A DNA stretch of 64,000 nt from Pseudomonas sp. TH15 (GCF_016651105.1 NZ_JAEKEL010000001.1:5074001-5138000); one strand, 5' to 3'. Shown: positions 36,401-44,821, counted from the first letter of the stretch. Numbers and translations are program-made. Notes: a model not told the origin generated them from the letters alone.

Positions 36401-39400
36401 GTTACCTAAGGTCTGCACGAGGATGTCGCCGAGGCCGTAGCCCACCGGCACACCGGCCACGGTCAGGCCGTTGTCGGTCAACGCGCCGATGTAGTTGAAC
36501 AAACGGTAAACCCCGACACCGAAACCGCCGGCATCGGTGACGTTGAGATTGCCGTCGAGGGTCAGGTTGCCGCCGATGTTCATCAGCGAGCTGGTCGATG
36601 GCGTGGCGAGGCTCGTGTCGACATTGCTGTTAGCTGTAAGGATCAGCGACGAGGCTGACAGGGTATTGCCCGAGGACAGCGCCAGATGACCACCGCTGTT
36701 GATGGTGATGAAGCCCAGTGCCGAACCGGTACCTGTGAGGGTGGCGCCATTGTTGACGTTGAGCTGGGAACTGGCCAGCGAACCGGTGAGATTCAGCGTA
36801 CCGCCATTGACGTTGGTGTTGCCGGTGATGCCGCTGCTGCCGGTGAGGTTCAGCGTACCGGTACCGACTTTGGTCAACGCACCGCTGCCACCGAGGTCGC
36901 CGTCGAAGGTGCTGGTATTGCTCACACCGCCCACGGTCAGAGTATTACCGCCGGCGATTTGCACACTGCCGCTACCGCTCAACCCGTCGAGGCTGGCGCT
37001 GCTGTTGAGATAGAGACTGGCACCGGCGCTGATATTCGCGCCGGAAGTGTTGCCGAGCGCCCCGCTGCTCACGGTGGTAAGGCTGCCGGAGGCGATGTTC
37101 AGCGCGCCGGTGAACGTGTTGTTGCCGCTGAGCGTCAGATCGCCAAAGCCATCCTTGGTCAGGCTGCCGGCGCCATCGATCACGCCGCTGAGGTTCAGGG
37201 TGTTGCTGCCGGCCAGGGTCAGGCCGGCGTTGAGGGTGATGTTGTTGCCGACGCTCATCCCGGTGCTGGTATCCAGCGTCGAAGCGCCGCCGACGGTCAA
37301 GCCGCCACTGCCCAATGCACCGGCCGAGCCCAGAGTCAGGGTGCCGGCGTTGAGGGTGGTGCCGCCCTGGAAGGTATTGACGCCATTAAGGGTCAGGTCG
37401 GCCGCGCCGTTCTTGATCAATTGGTTGGTGCCGCTGACCACGCCGTCGAGGGTCAGGTCTTGAGTACCGCCGACGGTCAGTGCCGCATTGAGCACCACCG
37501 CGTTGGCCAGACTGGCCAGCGGCGAACTGCTGTCCAGCGTCGCCGCGCCGCCGACGGTCAGGGCACCGGTGCCCAGCGCCGAACTGTTGCCGACAGTCAC
37601 CGTACCGGCGTTGAGCGTGGTGCCGCCGACGTAGGTATTGGTGCCATTCAGATTGAGATTGGCCGCACCGTTTTTCACCAGGCTGCCGGCACCGGCGACG
37701 GTACCGGTAAGGGTCAGATCCGCACTGCCACCGACGTTGAGCGCGCCGGCGAGGTTGACCTGATTGCCCAGGGTGACGGCAGTGTTGGTGTCCAGCGTGG
37801 TGCCCGCTGCTGCGTTCAATGCGCCGCTGCCGATCGCGGTATTGCTGCCGACGATCAGTTTGCCGACATTGAGTGCGGTGTTTCCGAAGTAGGTGTTGGC
37901 GCCGTTGAGGATCAGGTCGGCGGGACCGCTCTTGGTCAGTCCACCGACACCGGAGACCACGCCGGCGAGGGTCAGCGCGTTGCTGCCGCCGATGGTCACG
38001 TTGCCACCGAGGTTGACGTTGTTGGCCAGGCTTGCTGCAGTGGAGGCGTCCAACGTAGTCCCGGCCGAGGCATTGACACTACCGGTGCCGAGGGCAGTGT
38101 TGGAGCCGACGATCAGTGTTCCCGCGTTCAGCGACGTGGCGCCGGTGTAGGTGTTGTTGCCGGTCAGCGTCAACGTCGAGGCGCCGTTCTTGATCAGGTT
38201 GCTCGCGCCACTGATGACCCCACCGAGGGTCAGCGGATTGGCGCCGCCCGCCGTGAGGTTGGCGTTAAGGGCAATCGCATTGTTAAGCGTGACGTTAGCG
38301 CTGCTATTGAGCGTGCCACCCGCGCCGCCGACGGTCAGCGTGCCAGTGCCGAGTGCTGCGCCGTTGCCGACGGTCAGGCTGCCGGCGTTGAGCGCGGTGC
38401 CACCGGTGAAAGTATTGGCGCCGTTGAGGGTCAGGTTGGCGGTGCCGTTTTTCACCAGTTGGCTGGTGCCACTGATTACACCTCCGAGGGTCAGCGCGTT
38501 GCTGCCGCCGATTGCCAGGTTGTTGTTGAGCAGGACGTTGTTGTTCAGCGTCACCGCCGCATTGCTGTCGAGGGTCGCCGCGCCGCCGACGGTGATATTG
38601 CCACTGCCGAGCGCAGCATTGACGCCCGCCGTGATGGTGCCGGCGTTCAGTGCGATGGCACCGAGGAAGGTGTTGGCGCCATTGAGAATCAGGTTGGCCG
38701 CGCCGTTTTTGGTCAGGCCGCCGCTGCCGCCCACCACGCCGCCGAGGGTCAGGTCGGCAGTGCCGCCGATATTCAGGTTGCCGCCGAGGCTGACAGCGTT
38801 GGTCAGCGTCACGCCGGTGCTGGCATCCAGTGTGGTGCCCGTCGCCGTGTTCAATGCGCCAGTGCCCAGCGCGGTGTTGGAACCGACAATCAGCGTCCCG
38901 GCGTTGAGCGCGGTGATGCCTGGATAGGTGTTGTTGCCGTTGATGGTCAGGTTCGCAGAGCCGTTCTTGGCCAAGTTGCCCGCGCCGCTGACGACGCCAC
39001 TCAGACCTAACGCCTGAGTGCCGCCGATGGTCAGCCCTCCCGCCAGCGCGACGGCGTTGGTCAGCGTCACCGCTGTGGTCGCATCGAGTGTGGTGCCCGC
39101 CGCCGCATTCAACGCGCCCGTGCCGAGTGCGGTGTTGCTGCCGACAAACAGGCTGCCGGCGTTGAGCGCAGTATTGCCGGAGTTAGTGTTGTTGCCGGTC
39201 AACGTCAGGCTGGCGGTGCCGGATTTGGTGATACCGCCAGTGCCGCTCAACACGCCGCCCAGCGTCAGGGCGTTGCTGCCGAGGACGTTGAGGGCGCCGG
39301 TCATGCCGATGTTATTGGCCAGAGTGACGTTGGCGGTGCTGTCGAGACTGGTGCCAGCGGCGGTGTTCAGCGCGCCGCTGCCCAGCGAGTTGTTATTGGT

Positions 39401-40966
39401 CACCAGCAGGCTGCCGGCGCTCAGGGTGGTGGTGCCCGTGAAACCGGTGTTAGCGCCGCTGACGGTGAGGCTGCCAGTGCCGGTTTTGGTCAGGCCGCTG
39501 CTGCCGCTGATCAAGCCACCGAGGGTCAGTGCGCCGGTGCCGCCAGCCGTCAATGTGCCGCCGAGGCTGATGGCGTTGGCCAGGCTGATGGTGCCCGGTG
39601 CGCTCAGCGTCGTCGCGCCAGTGACATTGAGGGTGCCGGTGCTGAACGCCTGATTGTTGCTCACCAGCACCGTGCCGCCATTGAGCGTGGTGTTGCCAAG
39701 ATAGGTGTTGGCCGCGCTGAGGTTAAGCTGGCCGGTACCGGCCTTGGTAAAACCGCCGCTGCCGGAAATCACTCCGCTCAAAGTGGTGGCATTGGTGCCT
39801 TGCACCGTAACGCCACCCGCACCGAGTGAGATCAGATTGCTGAGGTTCAACCCGGCGTTGCTGGCCTGCAAAATCCCGCCGTTGGAGGTGATCACACCGC
39901 TGCCGAAGGTGGCGTTGTTGTTGAACTGCGCAACACCGCCATTGAGGGTGGTCGCGCCGCTGACCAATGGCCCCTGCAAGGTCCAGGTGCCGCTGTTGAG
40001 GGTCAGGTTGTTGAAGTTGACGTAGGTCGCACTCGAAGCGGTGCCAGTGCCGGTGGTGCCGCCGCCGAGGCCTATCGGATTTTGCAGGATCAGGCTGTTG
40101 GTACCGCCCGCGCCGCCATCGACGGTGCCGGTCGGGGCAAACGTCAGGTTGATACCGATCAGGCCGCCAAGCCCCACCGAGACCTGAACACCATCACCGA
40201 CTTGCACGGAAGAACCGGTAACGGCGGTGAAGGTGTTGGTGCTCGCCGCGCCCATCGACACGCCGCCGGTAATTGCACCGGCGTTGGTGAAAGTGTTGCC
40301 CGCCGCCGACGTCTCGAACGCGATCCGGCCATTGATCGTACCGGTGGCGCTGTTGGTCATGTTGACTCGCGAACCGCCATACACCCCGACCACCGGAGTG
40401 TCGGCCAGGGTAATCCCGCCGACCGACAAGCCGGTGGAAGTGATGGTGCCGTCGTTGGTGATGGTCGTGGTGCCGGCCGCCGCGTTGTTTACCGCAATCC
40501 CCAGGCCATCGACGCTGGTCAGGTTGAGGCCGAGCAACATACCGGTACCGCGAATGATCCCGCTGGCATTGTTGACCACGCTCACCGCACTGGTGGCGCC
40601 GGAGCCAATGAACGCACCGCCGCTGAGCACCGACACCAGCCCCAACAGCGCCGGGTCGAGAGTGCCGGAGTTGTTCAGGTTGATGTTGGCCCCGGTCAGG
40701 TTGAGCACCTTGCCGCCGAGGGTGGCGTTCATCTGCGCACCGTTGGCGACATTGACCGTCAGGCCGCTGGTGGCACTGCTGTAGTCATTGAGAAACAGCG
40801 GCAGCGTCGGCACGCCCGAACAGGTAATCGTCGAACCTGCCGCCGAGCAGGTCGCAAACGCCTGCTCGCTGACCCCGCCGAACAGAAGCCCGGCGACGCT
40901 CAGGTGCACAGCAAGGGAAAGAGGAGAAAAACGCGATACGAGGGCGACACCAAACCTTGCTTCCAC
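30443..40966 (-). CDS. Giant autotransporter with about two dozen passenger repeats
   Basis: A 3507-residue type V secretion protein in one unbroken frame. GTG 40966 is supported by AAGGAG seven bases upstream. The signal peptide ends near EQAFA-TCSAAG. The passenger is a chain of about 24 beta-helix cycles of roughly 65-85 residues, each with LGGVISGxGxLxKNG, LTLNGANTYxGGTxLNAG and LGTGxL segments (autotransporter strand repeats). Three larger modules start FWDGSQ, FWDGAQ and FWNGG and carry GTWxxGxxNWT and FAVFQGTAGTV. The last 270 or so residues form the membrane barrel (from GWMRALGTWGEMDGDSNSAK to TISYSLTF, with a terminal Phe). The linker ASTASAILEDSRYIRDAVNDRM precedes it. Probable surface adhesin or biofilm factor; the ligand is unknown. 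Confidence 0.96.
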   Translation of the reverse strand: MEARFGVALVSRFSPLSLAVHLSVAGLLFGGVSEQAFATCSAAGSTITCSGVPTLPLFLNDYSSATSGLTVNVANGAQMNATLGGKVLNLTGANINLNNSGTLDPALLGLVSVLSGGAFIGSGATSAVSVVNNASGIIRGTGMLLGLNLTSVDGLGIAVNNAAAGTTTITNDGTITSTGLSVGGITLADTPVVGVYGGSRVNMTNSATGTINGRIAFETSAAGNTFTNAGAITGGVSMGAASTNTFTAVTGSSVQVGDGVQVSVGLGGLIGINLTFAPTGTVDGGAGGTNSLILQNPIGLGGGTTGTGTASSATYVNFNNLTLNSGTWTLQGPLVSGATTLNGGVAQFNNNATFGSGVITSNGGILQASNAGLNLSNLISLGAGGVTVQGTNATTLSGVISGSGGFTKAGTGQLNLSAANTYLGNTTLNGGTVLVSNNQAFSTGTLNVTGATTLSAPGTISLANAISLGGTLTAGGTGALTLGGLISGSSGLTKTGTGSLTVSGANTGFTGTTTLSAGSLLVTNNNSLGSGALNTAAGTSLDSTANVTLANNIGMTGALNVLGSNALTLGGVLSGTGGITKSGTASLTLTGNNTNSGNTALNAGSLFVGSNTALGTGALNAAAGTTLDATTAVTLTNAVALAGGLTIGGTQALGLSGVVSGAGNLAKNGSANLTINGNNTYPGITALNAGTLIVGSNTALGTGALNTATGTTLDASTGVTLTNAVSLGGNLNIGGTADLTLGGVVGGSGGLTKNGAANLILNGANTFLGAIALNAGTITAGVNAALGSGNITVGGAATLDSNAAVTLNNNVLLNNNLAIGGSNALTLGGVISGTSQLVKNGTANLTLNGANTFTGGTALNAGSLTVGNGAALGTGTLTVGGAGGTLNSSANVTLNNAIALNANLTAGGANPLTLGGVISGASNLIKNGASTLTLTGNNTYTGATSLNAGTLIVGSNTALGTGSVNASAGTTLDASTAASLANNVNLGGNVTIGGSNALTLAGVVSGVGGLTKSGPADLILNGANTYFGNTALNVGKLIVGSNTAIGSGALNAAAGTTLDTNTAVTLGNQVNLAGALNVGGSADLTLTGTVAGAGSLVKNGAANLNLNGTNTYVGGTTLNAGTVTVGNSSALGTGALTVGGAATLDSSSPLASLANAVVLNAALTVGGTQDLTLDGVVSGTNQLIKNGAADLTLNGVNTFQGGTTLNAGTLTLGSAGALGSGGLTVGGASTLDTSTGMSVGNNITLNAGLTLAGSNTLNLSGVIDGAGSLTKDGFGDLTLSGNNTFTGALNIASGSLTTVSSGALGNTSGANISAGASLYLNSSASLDGLSGSGSVQIAGGNTLTVGGVSNTSTFDGDLGGSGALTKVGTGTLNLTGSSGITGNTNVNGGTLNLTGSLASSQLNVNNGATLTGTGSALGFITINSGGHLALSSGNTLSASSLILTANSNVDTSLATPSTSSLMNIGGNLTLDGNLNVTDAGGFGVGVYRLFNYIGALTDNGLTVAGVPVGYGLGDILVQTLGNQVNLVVSAPNTNLRFWDGSQTIPNGTVDGGSGTWNAGGTNWTNSNGTLNQTWAGDFAVFQGTAGTVSVNGTQLFTGMQFLTDGYNVVNGTSGLLTAVNGSGGTTAMRVDPGVTATVGVNINGSGILNKLDAGTLVLNGANTYTGGTQLDGGTLVVGSNTALGTGALIANAGTQLDSNTAVTLANAATLNGNLTVLGSNALTLNGVISGTGGLIKNGSANLTLGGNNAFLGPVALNAGGLILASNSALGSATLNAANGTTLDASGTFTAGNAINLAGNLGIVGSNDLTLGGAISGAGGLSKNGAANLTLNGVNTLQGDTTLNAGTLTAGSNGALGLGNLTVAGASSLDSNTSVSLGNNVVLNANLTNTGTSDVALGGVISGAGGLSKNGAANLTLNGVNTLQGDTTLNAGTLTLGNAAALGTGALTVAGASTLDSSSPLSLANNVNVNAALNVAGSNNLTLAGVVAGAGTLNKNGAADLSLSGNNTFSGTFNVLGGSLSTLSAGALGNNAGVNLGAATQLNLGASGSLASLTGSGTALVGAGNTLSIGGNNASSTFDGVLSGSGLLDKLGSGTFNLTGSNTLTGDTSINGGTLNVSGSLASANVAVNNGGTLAGSGSLTGAVNVADGGHVALATGSTLSVGSLALSGNSNLEVGLGVPVSGGGNALINVGGNLTLDGNLNVSDIGGFGSGVYRIINYTGSLTDNGLLVGSVPGSVTPGDLQVQTAVGNQVNLLVSAPNVTVQFWDGAQLVGNGAVNGGSGTWGSGTTNWTNVNGTFNQAWANSFAVFQGTAGTVTVNGTQAITGMQFVTDGYTLANGTAGVLTLVNGSLGNATVRVDPNATATLGVALNGAGTLGKYDTGTLVLNAANGYTGGTALNGGKLVVGNNGALGSGVLTAANGTALDSNTSVSLANAVVLNGGLSVAGSNALTLGGVVSGTGSLIKNGASSLTLNGSNTYAGGTQLNAGSLVLGNNSAVGTGALGVGGSAQLDSAAALQLANAINLTGQLTLAGTQNTTLSGVIAGTGSLVKNGNGALLLSGANTYSGGTTLNGGSTSGNTSSLQGAILNNAALTFEQTSNGSYTGNLTGTGTLTKNGTGDLLLTGTNGLTGNTNVQAGSLLVNGTLNSANVNVASGAKIGGSGQIGGAVQLASGATLVGGGTTTPLSVGSLALSSGSNLDFSLGSATSSTNVVNVAGNLTLDGTLNVSNAGVFGTGVYQLFRYGGSLTDNGLVYGSLPVSAANLTLQTAIANQVNLLVQGTPGEVQFWNGGTTNPDGSIGGGSGVWGPGTNWTDPSGTQALASNGQFAVFGGQSGTVTVLGNQNFTGLQFLTSGYSLTPGAGGTLTPVNGADGSLAPVRVNAGASAEISVPLVGTGGIEKLDSGTLVLSGANTYSGGTTVSGGTLVGNTTSLQGNILNNASLVFQQNANGQFNGRLSGLGAMAKRGAGTLLLTGDNPFSGTVAVDQGVLQVGSRSARASLGGQVTVANGAGLSGNGSVGSVVNNGVVASGGDAGTLSVAGNLTNNSSGVLALTISSPTATPLAVGGTAALGGGLQVNSLAPFTGNTVYSLITAGGGVTGTFSSTDLPQYAFLDSSLVYGADSVTLAVSRNQTSFADVAATGNQRGTASALSNNGPAGAALQNQIVNLSAAGARAAFDSLSGEIHASTASAILEDSRYIRDAVNDRMRQPSCSGLDDPRRALAPSDNRLTSGGCHGEMVGWMRALGTWGEMDGDSNSAKLDRKLSGFMLGTDKQIDDQWRAGMAAGYTRSSLDANDRNSDATVDSYHLAAYLNSQFDALAVRLGAAYSWHDIETERNVNVGTYNDRLKAHYNARSAQVFGEVGYAIDAGGLAVEPFAGLSYVNYDSDTGKEKGGVGRLQANSSQDITFSTLGVRVGKLLTLANGSQLTPRAALGWRHAYGDTKPDADLTFIDGGASFKTQGVPIAKDSALLEAGVDFQITPTGKLGIGYSGQLSSDNSDNAMTISYSLTF

Positions 40967-41191
40967 GGGCTACTCCTTGTCGTGGCCAATTTCTTCCTTG
41001 AAGGCGCGCAGAGCCGTGCTTATTCCACACGCGAATCAAGACTGCGACGGTCATCACAAAACCGTTGATTGGGGACAAAGCTAGTAGACGCCCAGCAATG
41101 GGGCACTGATTAAATGGTGTTAATACTTTAAGACTAGAGGCGTCTGGAATAAGCGTTTCAGCCCGTACCGACGGGCCTTTGACATGGCTTT

Positions 41192-41286
41192 TGTGGCGAG
41201 GGGATTTATCCCCGATGGACTGCGCAGCAGGCCCTGCTTTCAAGGGCCGCTACGCGCCCCATCGGGGATAAATCCCCTCGCCACAG
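41192..41286. repeat. REP pair (GGGGATTTATCCCC family)
   Basis: Left arm TGTGGCGAGGGGATTTATCC, right arm GGATAAATCCCCTCGCCACA, loop with CTGCGCAGCAG. It lies between the divergent autotransporter and nucleoside uptake genes. Confidence 0.92.
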
Positions 41287-41396
41287 GAGTCATACCCGCC
41301 GGCATTTTTGCGCTTTGAAAAATGTGATCGTTCTGTCAGAAAAACCGTTGAAATCGACGAAATATCAGAGATATTGAAAACATTGGTACGGCTTGT

Positions 41397-41408
41397 GCAA
41401 ACGTTTGC
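41397..41408. promoter_or_regulatory. LacI-family (PurR-like) operator upstream of the nucleoside operon
   Basis: GCAAACGTTTGC is a perfect 12-base palindrome with the central CG typical of LacI/GalR-family operators; the E. coli PurR box is close to CGCAAACGTTTTC. It is 82 bases before the start of the nucleoside channel gene, whose product fits purine control. The regulator is not in the window. Confidence 0.6.
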
Positions 41409-41489
41409 GAACCGTCAATCCCGGCATTTTCCCGACAAACCCCTACAGGTCCGCAGAATCCGGGCCTCGATCCGCAAAAAGGACTTTGA

Positions 41490-42449
41490 ATGCACGCCGC
41501 AACCCTCTTTCGCGCACCTTTTGCGCGCACGTTTGCTGTTTCCTTGCTACTGACCGGCGTTACCGGACTTCTCAGCCACAGCGCTTTCGCCCAGCCCGCG
41601 TTGCCGGAAGAATCCGCTCAGGGAGAAACCCTCAGCACCGAGGCCAGCCCGCCAAAAAAAGGCGCGTACCTGTCGGACTGGTTCAACCAGGACTTGACCG
41701 TCATCGGCAGCAAGGACATCAGCTTCGGCCCGCAACCGTCTGACGATGTGTATCTGGAATACGAGTATTTCGGGCGCAAGGGGCCGTTCGAATTGTACGG
41801 CTACGTCGACATCCCGAAAATCTTCGACATCGGCAACAGCCATGACAAAGGCGCGTGGGACCACGGCTCGCCGCTGTTCATGGAGCACGAACCGCGAATC
41901 TCCATCGACTACCTGGCCGGCCGCAGCCTGGCCGTCGGGCCGTTCAAGGAATGGTATGTGGCGTTCGACTGGATCTACGACCACGGCAGCAGCACCGCCA
42001 ACCGCGCCAACACCTTGTACAGCGGCCTGGGCACCGACATCGACACCCACTCGCGGGTCAACCTGTCGGCCAACTTCTACGGTCGCTATCAATGGGAAAA
42101 CTACGGCGCCAGCAACGAGTATTCCTGGGATGGTTACCGCGCCCAGCTGAAATACATCGTGCCCATCGATAGCTACAGCAATGGCGCGTCGCTGACCTAC
42201 ATTGGTTTCACCAACTTCGACTTCGGCTCCGACTTGCACAAAGACAACCCGGCCCGCACCGCCAACGCCACCGTGGCCACCAACGTCTTGCTCTACTCGT
42301 TTACCCACCTGCGCTTCACCCTGGTCGGCCGTTACTTCCACAACGGTGGCAACTGGGAGGATGGCAGCGTGTTGAATTTCGGTGATGGCGACTTCCGTGC
42401 CCGTTCCAACGGCTGGGGTTACTACGCTGGCATCGGTTATCAGTTTTAA
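41490..42449 (+). CDS. Tsx/OmpK-type nucleoside channel of the outer membrane
   Basis: A 319-residue outer membrane protein with a signal peptide ending near SAFA-QPALP. The mature protein is a Tsx-family 12-strand barrel: SDWFNQDLTVIGSKDISFGPQPSDDVYLEYEYFGRKGPFELYGYVDIPKIF, later WYVAFDWIYDHGSS and the barrel end WGYYAGIGYQF (terminal Phe). It passes nucleosides through the outer membrane. Start follows AAAAAGGACTTTGA. It is the first gene of an operon with the purine nucleoside permease gene 15 bases downstream, behind a PurR-like operator. Confidence 0.92.
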   Translation: MHAATLFRAPFARTFAVSLLLTGVTGLLSHSAFAQPALPEESAQGETLSTEASPPKKGAYLSDWFNQDLTVIGSKDISFGPQPSDDVYLEYEYFGRKGPFELYGYVDIPKIFDIGNSHDKGAWDHGSPLFMEHEPRISIDYLAGRSLAVGPFKEWYVAFDWIYDHGSSTANRANTLYSGLGTDIDTHSRVNLSANFYGRYQWENYGASNEYSWDGYRAQLKYIVPIDSYSNGASLTYIGFTNFDFGSDLHKDNPARTANATVATNVLLYSFTHLRFTLVGRYFHNGGNWEDGSVLNFGDGDFRARSNGWGYYAGIGYQF

Positions 42450-42464
42450 GAATCTGGAGGTTGT

Positions 42465-43499
42465 ATGAAAGCAATGACGCGTCTTTCCCTGTCCGTGGCG
42501 CTGGCCTGCGGCACCCTGCTCGCTTCCACCGCGTGGGCAAATGAAGCACCGATCCAGCCAAAAGTGATGCTAATCACCATGTTCGCCCCCGAGGCACAGA
42601 ACTGGATCGAGCGCCTGGAACTCAAGCAGGAAGTTCGCGTACCGGGCCTGTCCGCCGAGTACCCGAGTATTCGCTGCAACACCCAGCAGGTGTGCCTGAT
42701 GGTCACCGGCATGGGGCAAACCAACGCCGCCGCGTCGACCCTGGCCCTGGCGCTGTCGCCGAAGTTCGACCTGCGTAAAAGCTACTTCCTGATCGCCGGG
42801 ATTGCCGGCATCAGCCCGAAACACGGGACCATCGGCACCGCTGCCTGGGCGCATTACCTGGTGGAATTCGGAACCCAGTGGGAAATCGATTCTAGGGATG
42901 TACCGAAAGACTGGCCGACCGGTTACATCGGCATCAACACCAAAGGCCCGAACGAAAAACCGCCGCTGGACTACAAGACCGAAGTCTTCGAGCTCAACCC
43001 GAAGTTGCAGGCCAAGGCGTTTGCCCTGTCGCATAAAGTCGAGCTGAGCGAGAGCAAGGAATCGGCTGCGTGGCGTTTGAAATACCCGTCGGCCCCGGCC
43101 AATCAGCCGCCCGTGGTGACCAAGTGCGATACGGCGGCGGGCAATACCTGGTTTTCCGGGACGCGTTTGAGCGAGCGGGCCGAAGTCTGGACCAAGTTGC
43201 TCACGGATAATAAAGGCGAGTACTGCACGACCCAACAGGAAGACAACTCCACCTACGAAGCGCTGCTGCGGGCCAGCCGTGAAGGTTTGGTGGATGTGCA
43301 GCGTCTGGCAGTGGTGCGCGCCGGTTCCGACTTCGACCGGCCGGCGCCGGGGCAGAGCGAGGTGGATAACCTGCTCAAATATGCAGATCAGGGCGGGTTT
43401 GTGCCGGCGCTTGAGAATCTGTACCGCACCGGAAATCCGCTGGTGCAGGAGATTTTGAAGAACTGGTCGGCTTGGGAGAAAGGTGTTCCCGCCCCGTGA
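42465..43499 (+). CDS. Periplasmic purine nucleoside permease (NUP) family protein
   Basis: A 344-residue protein with a cleavable signal (ACGTLLASTAWA-NEAP). It belongs to the NUP family, named after a yeast purine nucleoside permease, but the sequence has no membrane segments after the signal. It has a purine nucleoside phosphorylase-like core: VMLITMFAPEAQNWIERLEL, CLMVTGMGQTNAAASTLALAL, YFLIAGIAGISPKHGTIGTAAWA, and EDNSTYEALLRASREGLVDVQRLAVVRAGSDFDRP. It may bind or cleave nucleosides in the periplasm. It follows GGAGGTTGT and is the second gene of the nucleoside operon. Confidence 0.88.
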   Translation: MKAMTRLSLSVALACGTLLASTAWANEAPIQPKVMLITMFAPEAQNWIERLELKQEVRVPGLSAEYPSIRCNTQQVCLMVTGMGQTNAAASTLALALSPKFDLRKSYFLIAGIAGISPKHGTIGTAAWAHYLVEFGTQWEIDSRDVPKDWPTGYIGINTKGPNEKPPLDYKTEVFELNPKLQAKAFALSHKVELSESKESAAWRLKYPSAPANQPPVVTKCDTAAGNTWFSGTRLSERAEVWTKLLTDNKGEYCTTQQEDNSTYEALLRASREGLVDVQRLAVVRAGSDFDRPAPGQSEVDNLLKYADQGGFVPALENLYRTGNPLVQEILKNWSAWEKGVPAP

Positions 43500-43526
43500 A
43501 AATCAAAATCGCACGCCCCAAACATT

Positions 43527-43619
43527 TGTAGGAGCAAGGCTTGCCCGCGAAGACGTCAATCCAGTCAAAACACTCATCGACTGACCTGGCGCTTTCGCGA
43601 GCAAGCTCGGCTCCTACAG
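43527..43619. repeat. REPIN (GAGC..GCTTGC family)
   Basis: Left arm TGTAGGAGCAAGGCTTGCCC then GCGAAG; right arm CTTTCGCGAGCAAGCTCGGC then TCCTACA. It lies between convergent genes. Confidence 0.85.
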
Positions 43620-43642
43620 GGTTTGCGTTGTCAGAGGAAGCG

Positions 43643-44599
43643 TCAGGGGATGAGGATGACTTTGTCACCACTGCCTTGATTCACCTCGGCATAGCGCTCC
43701 AGCCCTTGCGCCAACGGCGACTCAACCAACCCTTCCGGCAACGGCAACAACCCCTGATCGAAGAACGTGCCGAACTGATCCAGCATCGCCGCACACGCCT
43801 GCACGCCGTAGAGCAGCGAATTGATCCCGACCACCGAACCACCCTTGCGATACAACGCCAGCGCCGGCAATTGCACGTGACCGTCGACCGGCGCGGCAAT
43901 GATCGCGATGCGACCGAACGCCGCCAGCGCCGGGACTGAAGCCGGTAGCCAGAAACCCGTGGTGTCGAAGATCACGTCCGCGCCACCGGCGTACACCGCA
44001 TTCACCTGAGCGCCGAGGTCTTCGGGCTTGTCCAGTTGCAGGGTCTGATAACCCTGAGCCTGCAATTCCTTGACCTGCTCTACCCGCCGCGCCGCCGCCA
44101 ACACCTTGGCACCACGGACTTTGGCCAACGCCAGCGCCGCACTGCCGACCGCCCCGCCACCAATCACCAACAAACGCGTACCCGCGGTTACCAGACTGCG
44201 CTCCAGCGCATCCCACGCCGTGGTGTACGGCACACCGAGGCTGGCGGCTTGGGAGAAGCTCAAGTGAGTCGGTTTCAGCGCCACGCCATTGGCCGGCAAT
44301 TTGACGAATTGCGCGTGGGAACCGTCGGCGAAAAAGCCCAGTTCACGACCGGTGCCCCAGACTTCCTGACCGATCAGCGCCTGCGGGCCTTCCACCACGA
44401 CGCCTGCGAAATCCCGACCGGGAATCCGTGGCAACGTGGTGTAGGGAAAACGCCCCAGCACGTTCTTCACGTCGCTGGGGTTGAGGCCGGCGGCCTTGAT
44501 CTGCACCAGCACTTCATCGGCGCCGGCCACCGGGGTTGGGACTTCAACATAGCGCAGGGCCGAGAGGTCGCCGGTCTTGTCGAATTGCAAAGCTTTCAT
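43643..44599 (-). CDS. Zinc-free medium-chain alcohol dehydrogenase / quinone oxidoreductase
   Basis: A 318-residue MDR-superfamily enzyme. The N-terminal GroES-like domain begins MKALQFDKTGD and includes VLVQIKAAGLNPSDVKNVLGRFPYTTLPRIPGRDFAGVVVEG; the zinc-ligand Cys and His residues of true alcohol dehydrogenases are absent. The Rossmann domain has RLLVIGGGAVGSAALALAKVRGAKVLAAAR. It likely reduces quinones or unsaturated carbonyls with NADPH. Start follows ACGGAAGC. The XapX gene lies upstream in the same direction, but the 48-base gap does not prove an operon. Confidence 0.9.
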   Translation of the reverse strand: MKALQFDKTGDLSALRYVEVPTPVAGADEVLVQIKAAGLNPSDVKNVLGRFPYTTLPRIPGRDFAGVVVEGPQALIGQEVWGTGRELGFFADGSHAQFVKLPANGVALKPTHLSFSQAASLGVPYTTAWDALERSLVTAGTRLLVIGGGAVGSAALALAKVRGAKVLAAARRVEQVKELQAQGYQTLQLDKPEDLGAQVNAVYAGGADVIFDTTGFWLPASVPALAAFGRIAIIAAPVDGHVQLPALALYRKGGSVVGINSLLYGVQACAAMLDQFGTFFDQGLLPLPEGLVESPLAQGLERYAEVNQGSGDKVILIP

Positions 44600-44647
44600 G
44601 GGGAGCTTCCGTTAAAGGGATGAAGGGCGTTGAAGGGATAAAGGCGT

Positions 44648-44821
44648 TCAGGAGATCCAGCCGGCAATCAGTTGCCGACCCATGGGCCACAACTTCTCGC
44701 CGGCGAGCATGCCCAACAGCCCCACCAGCGCGATGGCTGGCGGTGCCGGGGAGCGAAAATCCAGCGCGCCGTAAAGCAGACCAACGCCCAGGCCGATGCC
44801 CAGCGAGATGAAGTAGTTCAT
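44648..44821 (-). CDS. XapX-domain small membrane protein
   Basis: A 57-residue protein with two membrane segments (FISLGIGLGVGLLYGALDF and AIALVGLLGMLAGEKLW) separated by RSPAPPA, the layout of the XapX domain (DUF1427). Function is unknown; relatives occur near stress or metabolic genes. ATG 44821 is chosen because GGAGTCTGTC precedes it and the domain starts there. Confidence 0.85.
   Translation of the reverse strand: MNYFISLGIGLGVGLLYGALDFRSPAPPAIALVGLLGMLAGEKLWPMGRQLIAGWIS

Noticed and set aside
31964..39010. Long plus-strand frames (534 and 774 codons) opposite the autotransporter
   Set aside because: They are products of the repeat composition of the opposite strand; the minus-strand protein has a signal peptide, repeats and barrel, and its own ribosome site and terminator.
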